Assembly: GCF_000421165.1 (NCBI RefSeq)
Contig: NZ_ATWI01000002.1
Location: forward strand, 1-39,391
Source: Marinobacter daepoensis DSM 16072
GTDB taxonomy: Bacteria > Pseudomonadota > Gammaproteobacteria > Pseudomonadales > Oleiphilaceae
Direction: 5' to 3'
Length of the DNA stretch: 39,391 bases
The notes below the pieces were generated by a model, which was not told the origin of the DNA, searched no databases, and saw only the letters and a program-made list of their open reading frames with translations. Within the stretch, counting starts at the first letter, position 1; each line of letters starts with the position of its first letter. Made by a program: the position numbers and the translations under genes. Positions 22,777 through 32,330 of the stretch are shown here, piece by piece.

Positions 22777-23697
22777 ATGATGGATTATCTTTCGATGGCT
22801 GAACAAGATCTCAGGAAACCAGCGGCACAGACCTCTCAGTGGCCGGTACCCACAGACAGTGCCCGTTATGTGGTGCCAGAGCCTATTGTGCGGCTTTTGG
22901 CGGCACATCCACTCACCCGGGAGCTCTACCCTCTTGCCTTTGGTCACTACCGGCGGGCGACAGGCCATCACATGCATAGGGAACACCACCGTGATAATCT
23001 TTTGATCTATTGCACCGACGGCAAGGCTTTCCTGAACGTGGCTGGCACACCCTATACCGTGGAAGCCGGGGATCTTCTGCTCCTTCCGGCCGGGGCCAGC
23101 CACCGGTACACCGCCGACCCGGACAACCCCTGGAGCATCCACTGGGTTCACTACACCGGCCCGCTGGCTGAAGCCTTCGGGCAGCACATGGGGTTTGACG
23201 ACACCACCCGCATTCGACATCTGGGAAGGCGGCCCCGCCTGCTGGTGGATTTCAATGGCCTGCTCTCAGTCCGACAGACCGGGTTTCGGGCGCGCGGCCT
23301 GATCCACGCCAGCAACCGGCTAAGGCAATTACTCGCCGCTGTCCCCATTAACGCGGATGAAACCGGACAGGCGCGGCAAGCCGAGCTGGATTCGTTACAC
23401 CATTTTATGCGGGAACATCTGGAAGAACGGCTCACCCTGAACCAGCTGGCAGAGCTCTCCGGGTTATCACCCGCGCATTTTGCAACCCGATACCGGGAAC
23501 AAACAGGGACCTCACCCATCCAGCACTTCCTCCATCTGAAAGTAGAACGAGCCTGCGAGCTGCTGGACACCACCAGCCAGAGCTTCGCCGACATCAGCCG
23601 CCAGCTGGGTTATGACGACGCCTACTATTTCTCGCGCCTGTTCAAGAAAGTGATGGGAAAATCACCCACAGATTACCGGCACACCGCACGCCACTGA
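22777..23697 (+). CDS. mmsR: AraC family regulator, probable MmsR
   Basis: An AraC/XylS-type regulator (306 aa). The N-terminal cupin half includes HHMHREHHRDNLLIYCTDGK and VEAGDLLLLPAGASHRY; the C-terminal half has both helix-turn-helix units (LNQLAELSGLSPAHFATRYRE and FADISRQLGYDDAYYFSRLFK). Placement back-to-back with mmsA is that of MmsR, the activator of mmsAB in Pseudomonas, so activation by valine intermediates such as 3-hydroxyisobutyrate is a fair inference. Start is uncertain: three in-frame ATGs lie within the first seven codons and none has a strong ribosome-binding site. Confidence 0.85.
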   Translation: MMDYLSMAEQDLRKPAAQTSQWPVPTDSARYVVPEPIVRLLAAHPLTRELYPLAFGHYRRATGHHMHREHHRDNLLIYCTDGKAFLNVAGTPYTVEAGDLLLLPAGASHRYTADPDNPWSIHWVHYTGPLAEAFGQHMGFDDTTRIRHLGRRPRLLVDFNGLLSVRQTGFRARGLIHASNRLRQLLAAVPINADETGQARQAELDSLHHFMREHLEERLTLNQLAELSGLSPAHFATRYREQTGTSPIQHFLHLKVERACELLDTTSQSFADISRQLGYDDAYYFSRLFKKVMGKSPTDYRHTARH

Positions 23698-23784
23698 AGC
23701 CTGCGAACATAGCCCCGGCATTGCATCCCTGTGCCCGTTGGGCTCAAATAGGTGCTTGGCCCCTATCCGGAGAAGACACCAACG

Positions 23785-24315
23785 ATGATTCTGAACCGCT
23801 GCTCTACACTCGTCCTCGCAACCTCCGTCTCCTTACTGTCCGGCTGCAGCAATATCGGCCCCGTCAAAAGCGGTACGGAGAACCCCTGTGCAACCCTGCA
23901 GTCCATCGTTCAGGATTACGACACAGGTTTTGAGAACTACCGGGGCACCGGGTCCAGCTTCAATATGGTTACGCTGTACCGCGCAAAAGAGCAGTTGATC
24001 AAAGGCCACTGCGAAATCTGGGCCTGGGGCAATGGTGATGCGGCCTATACTTGCACGGTCGGTGCTCCTGACCAATCCGTGGCAGAGGACCGGTTCAGGG
24101 AAGCCTCCAACCTGTTGGCCCAGTGCCTTGGTCCCGACTGGACACAAGAAACCAGTGCCCGGGAGCGCGACGGGAAGCCGGCCGGTGAAGTCGTTTCCAT
24201 GCAAACGAACGACCCGACAGCACCGTCGGTCTCGTTGCACCGGGTCGAAGATGGCCGCCGGCAGTCACTCTATCTGTTCGTGGGACCATCAGGCCGGGCG
24301 CCTGCCAACCAGTAA
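23785..24315 (+). CDS. Lipoprotein of unknown function (176 aa)
   Basis: A secreted lipoprotein with signal peptide MILNRCSTLVLATSVSLLSG and lipid-bearing Cys in LLSGCSN. The mature part has paired Cys residues (NPCATL, GHCEIWAWG, AAYTCTVG, AQCLG) that could form disulfides, and a C-terminal strand region (SVSLHRVEDGRRQSLYLFVG). No family recognised. The open frame extends 11 codons upstream, but this ATG gives a proper signal peptide. GGAGAAG lies rather far upstream. Its unit seems to be monocistronic. Confidence 0.75.
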   Translation: MILNRCSTLVLATSVSLLSGCSNIGPVKSGTENPCATLQSIVQDYDTGFENYRGTGSSFNMVTLYRAKEQLIKGHCEIWAWGNGDAAYTCTVGAPDQSVAEDRFREASNLLAQCLGPDWTQETSARERDGKPAGEVVSMQTNDPTAPSVSLHRVEDGRRQSLYLFVGPSGRAPANQ

Positions 24316-24391
24316 TTCTCTCGGGTAGCCACAAAACCCAGCTGCTTCCAGCGGTAAGCCCTAAGAACTCAAAAGGCGGTATTACGGTGTT

Positions 24392-27300
24392 TCAGGGAAC
24401 GCCCGACACCTGGCGGCGGTCGCGCACCGACTGAACCCACTTATAGAAGACCGGCACCAGCAGGGTTCCCAGAATGGTCGCGGCCACCATACCGCTGAGC
24501 ACGGTAATCCCCAGGCTGACCCGGCTGGCCGCACCCGCACCGCTGGCAAACACCAGCGGCAGCACGCCAAGCACAAACGACAGTGCCGTCATCAGGACCG
24601 CCCGGAAACGCAAAACGGCGGCCTTCTGGGCAGCTTCTTCAGTAGCCATCCCTCCCTGACGCAGCTGCATCGCAAATTCCACAATCAGAATGGCGGTTTT
24701 GGTCGACAACCCTATCAGCAGAACCAGTCCCACCTGGGCGTAGATATTATTGGCCAGCCCAACCAGCCACAAACCGGCCATAGCACCACCCAGCGCCAGA
24801 GGAACTGCCCCCAGAACCGCCACCGGCAGACTCCAGCTTTCGTACTGAGCCACCAGAAACAGGTACACGAAGATCAGCGCCAGAACAAAAATCACAACCG
24901 CCAGGTTACCCGCCTGAATTTCTTGCAGGCTTTGGCCAGACCAACTGAACTCATACCCCTGAGGCAAGCGCTCAGACAACGCCTCCATGGCGCTAATGGC
25001 GTCACCACTGGCAAACCCCGCCGCCGCCTCACCGGAAATGGTGACCGATCGCTTGAGGTTGAAGTGCTGAATGCTGGACGGCCCCAGCACCGGTTCCAGC
25101 GATGCGAGCGTGGTCAGTGGGACCATTGCCCCGTCTCCGTTTCGGACAAAATAATGGGTCAGGTCCTCCGGCCGCCGCCGAAACTCACCTTCGGCCTGCA
25201 ACAACACCCGGTAGTTCTTTCCGAAGCGGGTAAAGTCGTTCACGTAGAGGGACCCCAGCTGCGTCTGCAACGTCGAAAAAATATCCGACAACTGAATCCC
25301 AAGAGCCTTGGCTTTATTGCGGTCCACTTCCAGCAGGTATTGAGGAATGTTCGCCCGATACGTGCTGTAGACCCGGGACAGCGACGGGGTCTGGTTCGCT
25401 TCAAAAATCAGCCCGTTCATCACCTGGGCCAGCTCGGAAACCTCCCTGCCCTGATTATCCAGCAAGCGGTAATCGAACCCCGCCGAGGTGCCCAACCCCG
25501 GAATCGGGGGTGGATTAAACACCATGACCTGAGCTTCCGACACCGTCCAAAGCTTGCCATACAGCCGGGGAATCACGGCCCCCAACCCCAGCTCCGGGCT
25601 TCCCCGTTCTTCCCAGTCTTTCAGCATCACAATGCCGAGCCCGTTGTTCGGAGCGGCACCACCCAACAACGAGAAACCGGACACGGATATAAAGTCCGTC
25701 ACAGACGGATCTTCGAGCACCATCTCCGTGACTTTCTCGAGCACGGTATCTGTCCGCTCCAGCGAGGCGGCATCGGGCAACTGGACATCTACAAACAGGA
25801 AGCCCTGGTCTTCCGGAGGCACAAATGCGGTGGGTACCGCCTTGAACAGCCCGGCACTGCCCACCAGCACCACCAGCACCACGGCCCCGACCAGCGCGCC
25901 CTTTCGGAGCAGCTGCGCCACGGTTCGGGAGTATCCGTTGGTACTTCGTGTAATCAACTGCTCGAACGGTCTCAGCCAGCGAATGGACTGGTTACCGCCT
26001 CGCCCCAGAAGCGAGACACACAGTGCGGGGCTGAGCGTGAGGGCATTGATGGATGAGATGATTACCGCCACCGAAATGGTGACTGAGAACTGCTGGTACA
26101 GTTTGCCCGTAATCCCCGGCATGAAAGCCACGGGCACAAACACCGCCAGCAGTACGAGGGTGGTGGCAATCACCGGCCCCGTGACTTCCTCCATCGCCTT
26201 GGTGACCGCTTCCCGAATCGGGAGGGATTCTTCGGTGAGGATACGCTCAACGTTTTCGATGACCACAATGGCATCGTCGACCACGATCCCAATCGCCAGT
26301 ACCAGACCAAACAGCGTGATGGTGTTGATGTCGTACCCCAGTACCGCCATTACCGCAAATGTACCAATCAGTGAAACAGGGATGGCAATACTGGGAATGA
26401 GGGTAGCCCGCCAGTTCTGCAAAAACAGAAACACCACCAGAATGACCAGGCCAACAGCCTGAAACAGGGTGACCACCACTTCGCTGATGGACCGGCTGAT
26501 GAACTCTGTGGTGTCGTATAGAACGCTGTATTCCACCCCTTCCGGGAAACTCGCCGAGGCCTCCTCCACCAGGCGCCTCACCCTGCCAGCGACGTCAAGC
26601 GCATTGGCATCCGGCAGCTGATAAATCACCAGAAACGCCGTGTCACGGTTGTTCAGCCTGGCCGTTGACGTATAAGAACGGGAGCCCAGTTCGATTCGCC
26701 CGACATCTTTCAGACGGACAAAGCCCCCATCCGGCCGGGAGCGCAGGATGGTCTGGCCGAACTCGTCCGGGTCGGACAATCGTTCGCGAGTCTGGATGCT
26801 GTAAACAAACTGCTGCCCGGCCGGGACCGGGGATTGCCCGAGTTTGCCGGCCGCCACAATCTGATTCTGCTCCCGCAGCGCGGCCGCCACCTCCGTCACG
26901 GTGACATCCAGCGCCGCCATGTGGCGCGGGTCAAGCCAGACCCGCATGCTGTAGTCTTTTGCCCCCATCACTTCCGCCGAGCCTACACCGGCGACCCGCC
27001 CAAGGGCTTCAACCAGGTTATTGGAGGCGTAGTTGCTGAGGAACACGCCATCGAGTTCGGGCCGGCTGGAGGTGAGGTTAATCCCCATCAGCATGTTGCC
27101 CGACTGCTTCCGGACCACAACACCCTGACGACGTACTTCATCCGGTAGAAACGGTTCCGCAAGCGCCACCCGATTCTGCACGTTGACCTGAGCAATGTCG
27201 GTGTCAGTTCCGCTTTCAAAGGTGATGGTGATCTTCGCCGTGCCGTCACTCGACGCAGAGGACTCGAGGTAAATCATGCCCTCCACACCATTGAGTTGTT

Positions 27301-27502
27301 GTTCCACCGGCCGGACCACGGCCTCTTCCACCACCTGTGCGCTGGCGCCGGGCAGCGACGCCGTTACCTGGACCTGCGGCGGCGCCATATCCGGGTACAT
27401 ATTGACCGGTAGCATCCTCAGCGCCAGCACCCCGGCCAGCGTGATGAGAATAGAGATAACAAACGCAAACTTCGGGCGGTGTATGAACACACGGCTGATC
27501 AT
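24392..27502 (-). CDS. RND efflux pump inner-membrane transporter (HAE1 type)
   Basis: A 1036-residue proton-driven exporter of hydrophobic compounds in the AcrB/MexF group. Twelve helices are expected; TM4 has the proton-relay Asp pair in LAIGIVVDDAIVVIENVER and TM10 the Lys in LIGLSTKTAILIVEF. The porter domain start YPDMAPPQVQVTASLPGASAQ is typical. The ATG overlaps the stop of the adaptor gene (ATGA). No outer-membrane channel gene follows, so it must share a TolC-type protein encoded elsewhere. Substrate cannot be read from sequence. Confidence 0.95.
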   Translation of the reverse strand: MISRVFIHRPKFAFVISILITLAGVLALRMLPVNMYPDMAPPQVQVTASLPGASAQVVEEAVVRPVEQQLNGVEGMIYLESSASSDGTAKITITFESGTDTDIAQVNVQNRVALAEPFLPDEVRRQGVVVRKQSGNMLMGINLTSSRPELDGVFLSNYASNNLVEALGRVAGVGSAEVMGAKDYSMRVWLDPRHMAALDVTVTEVAAALREQNQIVAAGKLGQSPVPAGQQFVYSIQTRERLSDPDEFGQTILRSRPDGGFVRLKDVGRIELGSRSYTSTARLNNRDTAFLVIYQLPDANALDVAGRVRRLVEEASASFPEGVEYSVLYDTTEFISRSISEVVVTLFQAVGLVILVVFLFLQNWRATLIPSIAIPVSLIGTFAVMAVLGYDINTITLFGLVLAIGIVVDDAIVVIENVERILTEESLPIREAVTKAMEEVTGPVIATTLVLLAVFVPVAFMPGITGKLYQQFSVTISVAVIISSINALTLSPALCVSLLGRGGNQSIRWLRPFEQLITRSTNGYSRTVAQLLRKGALVGAVVLVVLVGSAGLFKAVPTAFVPPEDQGFLFVDVQLPDAASLERTDTVLEKVTEMVLEDPSVTDFISVSGFSLLGGAAPNNGLGIVMLKDWEERGSPELGLGAVIPRLYGKLWTVSEAQVMVFNPPPIPGLGTSAGFDYRLLDNQGREVSELAQVMNGLIFEANQTPSLSRVYSTYRANIPQYLLEVDRNKAKALGIQLSDIFSTLQTQLGSLYVNDFTRFGKNYRVLLQAEGEFRRRPEDLTHYFVRNGDGAMVPLTTLASLEPVLGPSSIQHFNLKRSVTISGEAAAGFASGDAISAMEALSERLPQGYEFSWSGQSLQEIQAGNLAVVIFVLALIFVYLFLVAQYESWSLPVAVLGAVPLALGGAMAGLWLVGLANNIYAQVGLVLLIGLSTKTAILIVEFAMQLRQGGMATEEAAQKAAVLRFRAVLMTALSFVLGVLPLVFASGAGAASRVSLGITVLSGMVAATILGTLLVPVFYKWVQSVRDRRQVSGVP

Positions 27503-28674
27503 TGGAGTGCCTCGTCCAGCTGGCTCAGTGCCCCGGTCTCCGGATCAATGTGTTTTCGAACCGGATTGACCGCCACACCCGCCCGGACTTTCTGCAGGCC
27601 TTCCACCACCACCCGGTCGCCCACCTCCAGGCCAGACTCCACCACCAGCAGAGCCCCTTCCCGCGCCCCTGTTTTGATGAATCGCTGAACCACCTGATTC
27701 TGGCCATCAACCAGCAGAACAAACTTGCCCTCCAGGGTTTCCTGTATCGCTACCTGCGGCACCAGAACGCGCTGATCCCCCGCATGGCCGGCTACCTTCA
27801 GCGTGACATACAGCCCGGGAACCAGCACAGCCCCCGGATTGGGAAACACCGCCCGGATGGCCACGGTCCCGGTACTGGCATCTGTCTGGACGTCGGCGAA
27901 ATCCAGAGTGCCCGATTGTTCATAACGAGCCCCGTCAGACAGCGTCAACGTAAGATCCAGCGTTCGGGCAACCGCATCGGCAGATTCCGCACCAGCTCGC
28001 CGGAACGCGATAAAGTCGGCTTCATTGACCTGGAATTCCACGTACATCGGGTCGGTCACCAACACCGAGGTAATCGGCCCCGAGCCCGGCCCGACAACCG
28101 CGCCGACATCGAAGTTCAAACGCCCGATCCAGCCATCGAAAGGCGCCCTCAGCTCGGCATAGTCCAGATTCGTCCGGGCTTTCTGAAGCGCCGCTTCGGC
28201 CGCTTGAAGCCGGCTTTGTGCCGCACTGAAGCGATCTTTCAGCTTGTCGAGGTCTGAAGCCGAGAGAAACCCCTTATCGGCAACATCTTCACCGCGCCGA
28301 AGGTTTCGTTGCGCCGAATCCAGTTCAGCCCGAGCCGCCGTCAGCTCAGCTTCCGATTGCTGGAGGTCTGCGCTCGCCCGGGTATCCTCAAGCAAAACCA
28401 GCACCTGACCGCGCTGAACCCGGGCCCCTTCCCGGAACAAAACTTCCTGAATTTCCGCTTCAATGCGGGCAGTGATATCCGCCCGGGCTGACGCCGATGT
28501 GCGAGCCACAAACTCTCTGGATGGCCGCACCTCCGATGCCTCCAGTTCGACAACTGAAACCGCGACAGGGGCCGGAGGCGGCGGCTCTGCAGGCTCCGAA
28601 CACCCCACCCCCATCACCCCGGCCAGTAACAAAACACCGATTCTTTTCCAGATACGCACTTCAAGAGACTGCAT
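27499..28674 (-). CDS. RND efflux periplasmic adaptor lipoprotein
   Basis: The membrane-fusion protein (391 aa) for the pump that follows. Lipoprotein signal RIGVLLLAGVMGVGCSEP. A long coiled-coil hairpin (residues about 85-165: LEDTRASADLQQSEAELTAA, then NLRRGEDVADKGFLS) is flanked by lipoyl halves (EGARVQRGQVLVLL and ELRAPFDGWIGRL). The frame is open upstream to 28737, but the ATG at 28674 has GAAGGG at 5 nt and yields the signal peptide. Co-translated with the transporter. Confidence 0.93.
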   Translation of the reverse strand: MQSLEVRIWKRIGVLLLAGVMGVGCSEPAEPPPPAPVAVSVVELEASEVRPSREFVARTSASARADITARIEAEIQEVLFREGARVQRGQVLVLLEDTRASADLQQSEAELTAARAELDSAQRNLRRGEDVADKGFLSASDLDKLKDRFSAAQSRLQAAEAALQKARTNLDYAELRAPFDGWIGRLNFDVGAVVGPGSGPITSVLVTDPMYVEFQVNEADFIAFRRAGAESADAVARTLDLTLTLSDGARYEQSGTLDFADVQTDASTGTVAIRAVFPNPGAVLVPGLYVTLKVAGHAGDQRVLVPQVAIQETLEGKFVLLVDGQNQVVQRFIKTGAREGALLVVESGLEVGDRVVVEGLQKVRAGVAVNPVRKHIDPETGALSQLDEALQ

Positions 28675-28802
28675 AGACACCCTTCCCAGTAGCTGCGACA
28701 GGAGGCATGGAGCACCGCCCGCCCGGGTACGACGCAAAGCGACTTATTGAGGACTACAACCATATTAGTCGGTGATGTGAAGGGCGGCCATTGAATGGCC
28801 TG

Positions 28803-29837
28803 TCAGCGGCGGGAAAGAATGCGACTCAATCCGCCACAGGTCACCATCGGGTCGTCGCAGTTCACCAGGATATCGGAGCGGGCAATCACATAGCTCTTGC
28901 CAGTGATACGGTTCCTGACAACCGGATAATTGCCCTCCATTGCCACCGACGTCAGCTCTCCGATAAAGCGGGTTTGTCGCAGAGAGATCGTCTCCAGACT
29001 GTCGCCCGGCTTCATGCGTCCTTCGAGGTTCATCAGCGCCAGGCGTGCGGAAGTACCGGTGCCGGTTGTGCTTCGGCAGATCACACCGGGATGCACGTAG
29101 GTTGCAGACCGGGACCGGAAACAGCCATCGGCCACCGGCTCTACGGGGCCCATAAAATGCAGAAATGGCAACGGCCCGACATCGCCTAGTGCATAGTGGG
29201 AAAAGCACCGCTCGCCCTGAATCGCCTCGACAATCGCATGCGCGGTCCGGGCCAGGGCCCGCTCTTCGCTCAGTGTCAGGTCAAACCCCAGCGCTTTGGC
29301 ATCCACCAGGGCATAAAATCCGCCACTGTAAGCCACACTGTATTCAACCTCGCCAATACCCGGCACCCTGAGGCTGGCCCTGTGCGTCTGGATGTAGCTC
29401 GGCAGCCCCTCGCAGGTAATCGCGTCCACCACACCGTCATGCACCATGGCTTCAATACTCACCAGGCCCGCTGGCGACTCCAGCATGAAGTGCTGCTGGC
29501 CCTCCAGCTTCGGCACAAGGCCAGCCTCCAATACCGCCGTGGCAGTGCATATGGTGTTGGAACCGGAATAAATCGGGTACCCCATCACTTCCATGATGAT
29601 GTACCCGGCCACCGCCCGGGGGTCCGTTGCCGGAACCAGCAGATCCACAGACATTTCCGGAATGCCGTAGGGCTCCTTCAGTAGCAAGGTCCGAAGGCCA
29701 TCAGCGTTGTCTCTCAGGTATTCCATCTGAGCTCTCACCGTGCTGCCGGGAAGTGGCCCGACACCCCCGGTTACAATACGGCTGACATCACCACCGGCAT
29801 GGGTGTCCATCAGTTGAAGGGTCATCTCCGGTTTCAT
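28803..29837 (-). CDS. Proline racemase superfamily, Ser/Thr active-site variant
   Basis: A 344-residue protein of the proline racemase / hydroxyproline epimerase / trans-3-hydroxyproline dehydratase fold. The first catalytic position, Cys in MCGH of racemases, is Ser91 in YSGSNTICTATAV, and the second, Cys in SPCGTGTSA, is Thr258 in RSTTGTGTSARLA. Known racemases and epimerases have Cys/Cys and the dehydratases Cys/Thr, so neither activity can be assumed. The start at 29837 has GGAGG at 7 nt and overlaps the oxidoreductase stop by 4 nt; the open frame upstream of it is a shadow. Confidence 0.85.
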   Translation of the reverse strand: MKPEMTLQLMDTHAGGDVSRIVTGGVGPLPGSTVRAQMEYLRDNADGLRTLLLKEPYGIPEMSVDLLVPATDPRAVAGYIIMEVMGYPIYSGSNTICTATAVLEAGLVPKLEGQQHFMLESPAGLVSIEAMVHDGVVDAITCEGLPSYIQTHRASLRVPGIGEVEYSVAYSGGFYALVDAKALGFDLTLSEERALARTAHAIVEAIQGERCFSHYALGDVGPLPFLHFMGPVEPVADGCFRSRSATYVHPGVICRSTTGTGTSARLALMNLEGRMKPGDSLETISLRQTRFIGELTSVAMEGNYPVVRNRITGKSYVIARSDILVNCDDPMVTCGGLSRILSRR

Positions 29838-30979
29838 TGGCCCGCCTCCACCGCATAGGGCTGACCGTGCTCCTGCCATTGGGCGTCCGGAACAATCACA
29901 ATCTTGCCCAGATAGCCACTGCCACGGTTGACGAAATAGGTTTCGGCCCGTCTCAGGTCCGACAGCCGGAAAGCCCCGTGCAGGACCGGTTTCAGCTCGC
30001 CACTCCGAATCCAGCGGATGAGCTGGCCAGCCTCTTCCCGGGTGCCATGGGAAACACCAAAGATCTGAACCTGATAAAGGTAAATTCGGGTCCACAGGAT
30101 TTCGCTGAGGTTACCGCCACTGGCACCCGCAATGCTCAACCGGGGGTAGGTACTGCGAACGTTCATGTCGAAAATCATCGCGTCGATGAAACGGTCAGTC
30201 ATCGTTCCTCCGACAAGATCCATCACCGCATCCAGCGGCCGCCCACCGGTTTCCGCTCTTACCCGCTCAACAAACGAATCCATATCGGCTCTGTCGAACA
30301 CCGCCTCAGCCCCCAGATTCAGCAACGGGGCAACCTTGTCCTTCTGGCTCAGGGCATACGGCACTGCGCCGATGATCCGGCACAACTGGATCAGCGCAGT
30401 ACCCACGCCGCCACTGGCTCCTGTGACCAGAACCCGTTCACCGGCCTGTACATTCGCGGTCGTCAGCATGTGATAAGCAGTCTGATAGGAGCACATGCCC
30501 ATGGCTGCCAGTTCTGCATCGGCCAGGCCAGGGTTGGGAACATGATGAAATTGATCGGAAGGCACGGCGACGTATTCGGCATAGCCACCATCCGCACCAT
30601 GACCGTAATAGTCCGGGGTCAGGTTAATGTCAGCGCGGTCGTTGGCGTAGAGGTTGAAATCCAGCAGGCCACGCTCTCCGATGCGCTGTTCACTAACGCC
30701 CTCACCAACGGCCACCACACGCCCGACAATGTCCGCCCCCTGAATTCTGGGAAAGGTGAGCGTGGGCTTTCCACCCATCCGGAACGACGCTACCTCCCCT
30801 TTCCGGGTCGGATACAGGCCTTCTCGGGCTTTTCGGTCGGTATTGTTCTTGGCGGTGGCGGTCACCTGCACGAGAACCTGCCCCTTTCCGGGTGTTGGAA
30901 CCGGCATGTCCTGGTATTTGAGCTGATCAACATCACCATGGCCCACCAGAACCATAGCTTTCATGGATGTCGGAATCAT
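29834..30979 (-). CDS. Quinone oxidoreductase-like MDR family protein
   Basis: A medium-chain dehydrogenase/reductase (381 aa). N-terminal GroES-like domain (MKAMVLVGHGDVDQLKYQDM) and a Rossmann domain with VLVTGASGGVGTALIQLCR, the NADPH-binding AXXGXXG form. No structural-zinc Cys cluster is present, which fits the zinc-free quinone oxidoreductase branch. An uncommon insert around HGADGGYAEYVAVPS is family-like. GGAGGGG precedes the ATG. Translationally coupled to the racemase-like gene, so the two may act on the same substrate or pathway; which is unknown. Confidence 0.88.
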   Translation of the reverse strand: MIPTSMKAMVLVGHGDVDQLKYQDMPVPTPGKGQVLVQVTATAKNNTDRKAREGLYPTRKGEVASFRMGGKPTLTFPRIQGADIVGRVVAVGEGVSEQRIGERGLLDFNLYANDRADINLTPDYYGHGADGGYAEYVAVPSDQFHHVPNPGLADAELAAMGMCSYQTAYHMLTTANVQAGERVLVTGASGGVGTALIQLCRIIGAVPYALSQKDKVAPLLNLGAEAVFDRADMDSFVERVRAETGGRPLDAVMDLVGGTMTDRFIDAMIFDMNVRSTYPRLSIAGASGGNLSEILWTRIYLYQVQIFGVSHGTREEAGQLIRWIRSGELKPVLHGAFRLSDLRRAETYFVNRGSGYLGKIVIVPDAQWQEHGQPYAVEAGQ

Positions 30980-31080
30980 CAGTAACAGCCCCTCCTGCCC
31001 AGGTGCATTCAGCCTTCAGACAGGATAGGAAAGATAATCGCGGGTGTCAGGGTGAGAGGCTCATACCGGCTGTAGGGTGG

Positions 31081-32184
31081 TCACCGGGCAATCACCCGGT
31101 ACACCGGCTGAAGCCGTGGGATCTGCTTGAGCACAACCTGGATAACCGTCATCAGCGGGACAGCCAGCAGCACGCCGACAGGCCCCCAGAGCCAGCCCCA
31201 GAAAAAGATGGAAATAAAAATAACCACGGGATTAATCGCCATCCGAAAGCCATGAATCCACGGCTCCAGAAAAAAGCCGACAATGGTGGTCAGCACGATA
31301 AAACTGACCGGAGCCAACGCCATCATCCACAGAGTGTCCAGCGAAATAGCCGACACAATTGCCAGCAGAGCAATGGTCAGCATGTTGCCAAGATAGGGAA
31401 TAAAACGGGCCAGCCCGGCAATCAGCCCCCACACGGCGGGGTCTGGCAGCCCGATTCCCCAACAGATCAAGCCGGTCAGAACACCAACCGAGGTGTTGGA
31501 CAGCCCGAGCACCGCCAGATACTGCGCAATCTGGTGCTGGGAATCGTGGGTGATTCTCAGCACGGTTTTTCTCTGAGTTCTGGGCAGCTGTTTCACGAAA
31601 TTGCGAATCAGGCGGTCTCCGCTGACCAGAAGGAAGTAGGTTAACGCCAGTGCCAGCGCCAAACCGGCAATGCCATTCCGAGCCTTGGCCATCAACTGAC
31701 TACGCCAGGAGTCGGTTTGCAGAACCACCGTGGTTGGCTTGGTTCCTTTGTTTTCCGAGAGCTCCTCCACCGACTTTTCAACCTGCTCAGCAGACCGGCT
31801 GACTTTATCAATCTGGCGCATGATTTCGCTATCGCCAACCAACAGCCGAGAAAGCCCCTCTGGTGCCTTCTGAGCCCACTCCAGAGCAGGCGTGGCAACG
31901 GCAGCCCCCAATCCCAGTATGCCGGCCAGAACCACCAAGACCAGAACCAGCGAACTGACCACCCTGGGACAACGCCAGCGCAGATACGCCCGCTTCACCA
32001 AAGGCGCCAGTAAAAGACTGGTCAAAACGGCAAGAATGATGGGCAGAACAATTTGATGGGCAAGATACAGCGTGTAGAGAATGCCAAGTATGAACAACCC
32101 GTAGATGGGAGTGGAGAGATCCGCGATTGAGGAAGTCGGCCTGGCGACCTCCTGTTCGGTGCGTTCTGTTGTCTGATCATCCAT
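31081..32184 (-). CDS. AI-2E family transporter (PerM/YdiK type)
   Basis: An integral membrane protein (367 aa) of the AI-2E/PerM family, members of which are exporters or Na+/H+-linked permeases; most are uncharacterised. Helices cluster at about residues 27-70 and 140-350. The soluble loop (EVEKSVEELSENKGTKPTT-like region) sits between helix pairs, and GLPDPAVWGLIAGLARFIPYLG is the family motif. The ATG at 32184 is preferred over an upstream TTG. Stands alone, in line with but well separated from the genes around it. Confidence 0.9.
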   Translation of the reverse strand: MDDQTTERTEQEVARPTSSIADLSTPIYGLFILGILYTLYLAHQIVLPIILAVLTSLLLAPLVKRAYLRWRCPRVVSSLVLVLVVLAGILGLGAAVATPALEWAQKAPEGLSRLLVGDSEIMRQIDKVSRSAEQVEKSVEELSENKGTKPTTVVLQTDSWRSQLMAKARNGIAGLALALALTYFLLVSGDRLIRNFVKQLPRTQRKTVLRITHDSQHQIAQYLAVLGLSNTSVGVLTGLICWGIGLPDPAVWGLIAGLARFIPYLGNMLTIALLAIVSAISLDTLWMMALAPVSFIVLTTIVGFFLEPWIHGFRMAINPVVIFISIFFWGWLWGPVGVLLAVPLMTVIQVVLKQIPRLQPVYRVIAR

Positions 32185-32330
32185 GGGCACGCCATACCTT
32201 GTTTGGACAGGCAAGCCCAACGTGACGCAGGGCCGCCCGGTTTCAGGACACTGTGCTGATTAGCCACTCAGTGTAGCGTTTCCCGGAAGCCCCCGCATTA
32301 TCAAACGATTACAGAACGTTTCTCCCGCCC

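Noticed and set aside
24923..26056. A 377-codon plus-strand ORF opposite the RND transporter
   Set aside because: It is antisense to a complete, motif-rich RND gene and has no family features of its own.
29837..30985. A 382-codon plus-strand ORF opposite the quinone oxidoreductase
   Set aside because: It mirrors a gene with a clear GroES-like and Rossmann domain and shows no recognisable features.
31083..31100. ACCGGG/CCCGGT inverted repeat as a terminator
   Set aside because: It lies inside the C-terminal codons of the AI-2E transporter and lacks a T run.
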